64,000 bases of DNA from JBPCPM01 sp050999155 (lineage in GTDB: Bacteria; Actinomycetota; Thermoleophilia; Solirubrobacterales; 70-9), in contig JBPCPM010000016.1 of the NCBI GenBank assembly GCA_050999155.1, forward strand, positions 1 through 64,000, read 5' to 3'. This document shows, one piece after another, positions 62,416 to 64,000 of this stretch. The notes beneath the pieces were generated by a model. That model was not told the origin of the DNA. It searched no databases and saw only the letters and a program-made list of their open reading frames with translations. A program made the position numbers and the translations under genes. Numbering within the stretch: position 1 is the stretch's first letter; the number at the start of each line of letters is the position of its first letter.

Positions 62416-62759
62416 GCGATAGGCGTGAAGGAACCGTCGAGGAGGTCGGTGCGGTCCGGAGGCCCTCGCCGCCGTTTCACGTGAAACGGGGTGTTCGCGC
62501 CGTCGTGCTTCTGCCGCTCCGCGTCTACCGCCGGGTCTCTCCTGCGCTTCCCCGCCGATGCCGGTACGAACCGACGTGTTCGGCGTACACCGAGGAGGCA
62601 ATCGACGAGCTCGGTGTCGTGCGTGGGTCGATGCTCGGCGCTTGGCGGATCGTGCGGTGCAACCCGTTCAGCCGCGGCGGTCTCGACCCTGTCGCGAACA
62701 GGACGCTGTTCCGCGAGTCCCACCCTCCGGACAGCGACCACCGGGAGGCCGCAGCGTGA
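62409..62759 (+). CDS. yidD: Membrane protein insertion efficiency factor YidD
   Basis: The frame from GTG 62409 gives 116 residues, but family proteins begin only a few residues before the hydrophobic helix. The alternative GTG at 62481 gives 92 residues and a normal YidD: VKRGVRAVVLLPLRVYRRVSPALPRRCRYEPTCSAYTEEAI, with the invariant C-x5-EPTCSxY pattern, then GAWRIVRCNPFSRGGLDPV. I prefer 62481. Both GTG codons lie inside parS palindromes. The protein is a small membrane-associated factor acting with YidC. The stop overlaps yidC as GTGA. Confidence 0.88.
   Translation: MKRDRREGTVEEVGAVRRPSPPFHVKRGVRAVVLLPLRVYRRVSPALPRRCRYEPTCSAYTEEAIDELGVVRGSMLGAWRIVRCNPFSRGGLDPVANRTLFRESHPPDSDHREAAA
62474..62487. 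other. parS centromere site 2
   Basis: Second perfect GTTTCACGTGAAAC, flanked CC/GG (62472-62489, 18-bp palindrome), 72 bp from site 1. Its GTGAAACGG is read as the Val-Lys-Arg that begins the shorter yidD. Confidence 0.92.
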
Positions 62760-63541
62760 TCGGCCCGCTCGCCATCGCCGGACCCCTCGACCCGCTCGCC
62801 CGTGCCGCGCTCGCGGTCATGGACTTCTGCCACGACCAACTCGGCTTCGGGTGGGGCCTTTCGATCGTCGCCGTGACCGTGGTGGTCCGGACGCTGATCC
62901 TGCCGTTGTCGATCAAGCAGATCCGCTCGATGCGGGCCATGCAGGCCCTGCAGCCGCAGCTCAAGGAGCTGCAGGAAAAGCACAAGGACGACAAGCAGCG
63001 TCTGCAGCAGGAGATGATCAGCTTCTACAAGGACAACAACGTCAACCCGTTCGCGTCCTGCCTGCCGCTGCTGCTGCAGTTCCCGGTTTTCATCGCCCTG
63101 TTCTACGCGCTGCGTAGCCCCGATTTCACCGAGCGGATCCAGGGTACGGTTCGAGCCGGCGGCACCGAGGGGTGGCTGTTCATCGACGCCCTGGACAAGA
63201 TCGCGACCGGCGGCGAGCTCGTCGTCCTCATGGTGCTCTACACCGGCACCCAGCTGGCCTCGAGCCTCGTGATGCTCACCGCGGCGACCGACAAGACGCA
63301 ACGCACGATCATGCTTGCGCTCCCGTTTGTCTTTTTGCCCTTCATCGTTCGCTTCCCCGCCGGGTTGATCGTCTACTGGATCACGACCAACACCTGGACC
63401 ATCGGCCAGCAGGCGGTCGTGCGCAAGCTGGCGCCGCCGCCCGATATCCAGGAGAAGATCGAGGAGCGCAAGGCCGAGGCCAAGGCCCCGCCACCTCCCC
63501 CGCGCAAGAAGCGCAAGCAGCGCTCCGGCAAGCGCCGCTGA
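62756..63541 (+). CDS. yidC: Membrane protein insertase YidC/OxaI
   Basis: 261 residues, Gram-positive-length insertase that folds and inserts membrane proteins. Landmarks: WGLSIVAVTVVVRTLILPLSIKQIRSMRAMQALQP with the positively charged groove residue in VVVRTLILPL, VNPFASCLPLLLQFPVFIALFYAL, and FVFLPFIVRFPAGLIVYWITTNTW. Five membrane helices; a strongly basic C-terminal tail (PPRKKRKQRSGKRR) that could contact ribosomes. The GTG start overlaps the yidD stop. No lipoprotein lipobox, as in other actinobacterial YidC. Confidence 0.93.
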   Translation: MIGPLAIAGPLDPLARAALAVMDFCHDQLGFGWGLSIVAVTVVVRTLILPLSIKQIRSMRAMQALQPQLKELQEKHKDDKQRLQQEMISFYKDNNVNPFASCLPLLLQFPVFIALFYALRSPDFTERIQGTVRAGGTEGWLFIDALDKIATGGELVVLMVLYTGTQLASSLVMLTAATDKTQRTIMLALPFVFLPFIVRFPAGLIVYWITTNTWTIGQQAVVRKLAPPPDIQEKIEERKAEAKAPPPPPRKKRKQRSGKRR

Positions 63542-63569
63542 CGGCCGCGCCCAGCCCCGACCCGACGCG

Positions 63570-63575
63570 TAGGAT
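63570..63575 (+). promoter_or_regulatory. -10 hexamer TAGGAT
   Basis: TAGGAT ends 7 nt upstream of the jag GTG; a predicted leaderless start. Confidence 0.45.
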
Positions 63576-63582
63576 TGTGCCC

Positions 63583-64000
63583 GTGACCGACCCCGCCTCC
63601 AGCCCGGCCGAGTCCGCTCGACCCGACGAGCCGGCCGCGCGGGTTCGCGCCACCCTCGAGGAGCTCCTGGCACGCCTAGAGATCGAGGGCATCGTCGAGG
63701 TCCGTGAGGACGAGGAGCGGATCGAGGCGGAGATCTCCGGACCCGAACTCGGTCTGCTGATCGGCCGTCGTGGGCAGACGATCGACGCGATCCAGCTGCT
63801 GTGCTTCCAGATCGCCTTCCGGGGTCTGCGGGAGCGCAAGCACGTCTCGGTCGACGCGGCCGGGTACCGGGAGCGGCGCCGGGAGCAGCTCGAGCGCACG
63901 GCCGGAGCGGCCGCAAGCCGAGCGCGCGAGACCGGCCACGAGGTCGAGCTGGAGCCGATGACGGCGAGCGAACGCAAGGCCGTCCACCGGTTCCTCTCCG
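63583..64000 (+). CDS. jag: Jag/KhpB-type RNA-binding protein (3' end off window)
   Basis: 139 codons from GTG 63583, running off the window edge with no stop. Acidic N-terminal ~30 residues, helix VRATLEELLARLEIEGIVEV, then a KH domain with the diagnostic GPELGLLIGRRGQTIDAIQLLC, and the start of the R3H domain (VELEPMTASERKAVHRFL). It binds RNA and works with KhpA; the gene is always near yidC. It is the next gene after yidC, 41 bp away, with its own -10-like hexamer. Confidence 0.92.
   Translation, partial: MTDPASSPAESARPDEPAARVRATLEELLARLEIEGIVEVREDEERIEAEISGPELGLLIGRRGQTIDAIQLLCFQIAFRGLRERKHVSVDAAGYRERRREQLERTAGAAASRARETGHEVELEPMTASERKAVHRFLS

Overview
The window is very GC-rich (about 70%), uses many GTG starts and 1-4 bp stop/start overlaps, and carries a conserved block around dnaA, dnaN, recF, gyrB, gyrA, rpmH, rnpA, yidC and jag. 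It also has the FHA/PP2C/RodA/PBP/PASTA-kinase operon typical of Actinomycetota. It is therefore chromosomal DNA from next to the replication origin of an actinobacterium. A Thermoleophilia/Solirubrobacterales-type lineage fits the gene mix (DUF3105, DUF3662-FHA, GyrB with the large C-terminal insertion), but that placement is inference. The first ~70 bases are poly-G/poly-C runs that look like a contig edge.

Layout. 0-5.8 kb: a partial thioredoxin-like protein, tRNA-Ala(TGC), a glutamate dehydrogenase, an acidic disordered protein and a GGDEF signalling protein. 5.8-8.6 kb: tRNA-Ala(CGC), then a patch of broken genes (glycolipid-binding domain, ABC ATPase N-terminus, a TfoX-like protein with an internal deletion, a GH13 glucosidase cut in half) around one intact methyltransferase. 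8.6-16.5 kb: two cupins, a membrane adenylate cyclase, a cupredoxin lipoprotein, acetoacetate-CoA ligase divergent from metF across a perfect 12-bp inverted repeat, a hydrolase and a DUF3105 protein. 16.5-35.7 kb: an envelope-glycan region with glycosyltransferases, a polyprenyl-phosphate sugar transferase, an ATP-grasp ligase, a flippase, an O-antigen-ligase/polymerase-like protein, a CapD-type dehydratase, a DegT aminotransferase and undecaprenyl-diphosphatase. Embedded in it are a trio predicted to make and use CDP-activated sn-glycerol-1-phosphate and an operon with phosphosulfolactate synthase plus a histidine phosphatase. 35.7-50 kb: purM, three Ser/Thr kinases and the growth/division operon fhaA-fhaB-pstP-rodA-pbpA-pknB-ddl. 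50-64 kb: pheA, an HNH nuclease, gyrA, gyrB, a DUF721 gene, recF, dnaN and dnaA on the minus strand, then rpmH-rnpA-yidD-yidC-jag on the plus strand.

Two cross-cutting signals stand out. About nineteen gene starts have a TANNNT-type -10 hexamer only 6-10 nt upstream, which predicts widespread leaderless transcription. Two perfect parS palindromes lie 72 bp apart at the rnpA/yidD junction, and each contains an in-frame GTG of the yidD frame, so the partition site and the yidD start are physically superimposed. The most interesting candidate system is the 21.9-24.7 kb trio: G1P dehydrogenase, LicC-like nucleotidyltransferase, and a CDP-alcohol phosphotransferase with a D-to-H change in its signature, beside a flippase and a ligase.
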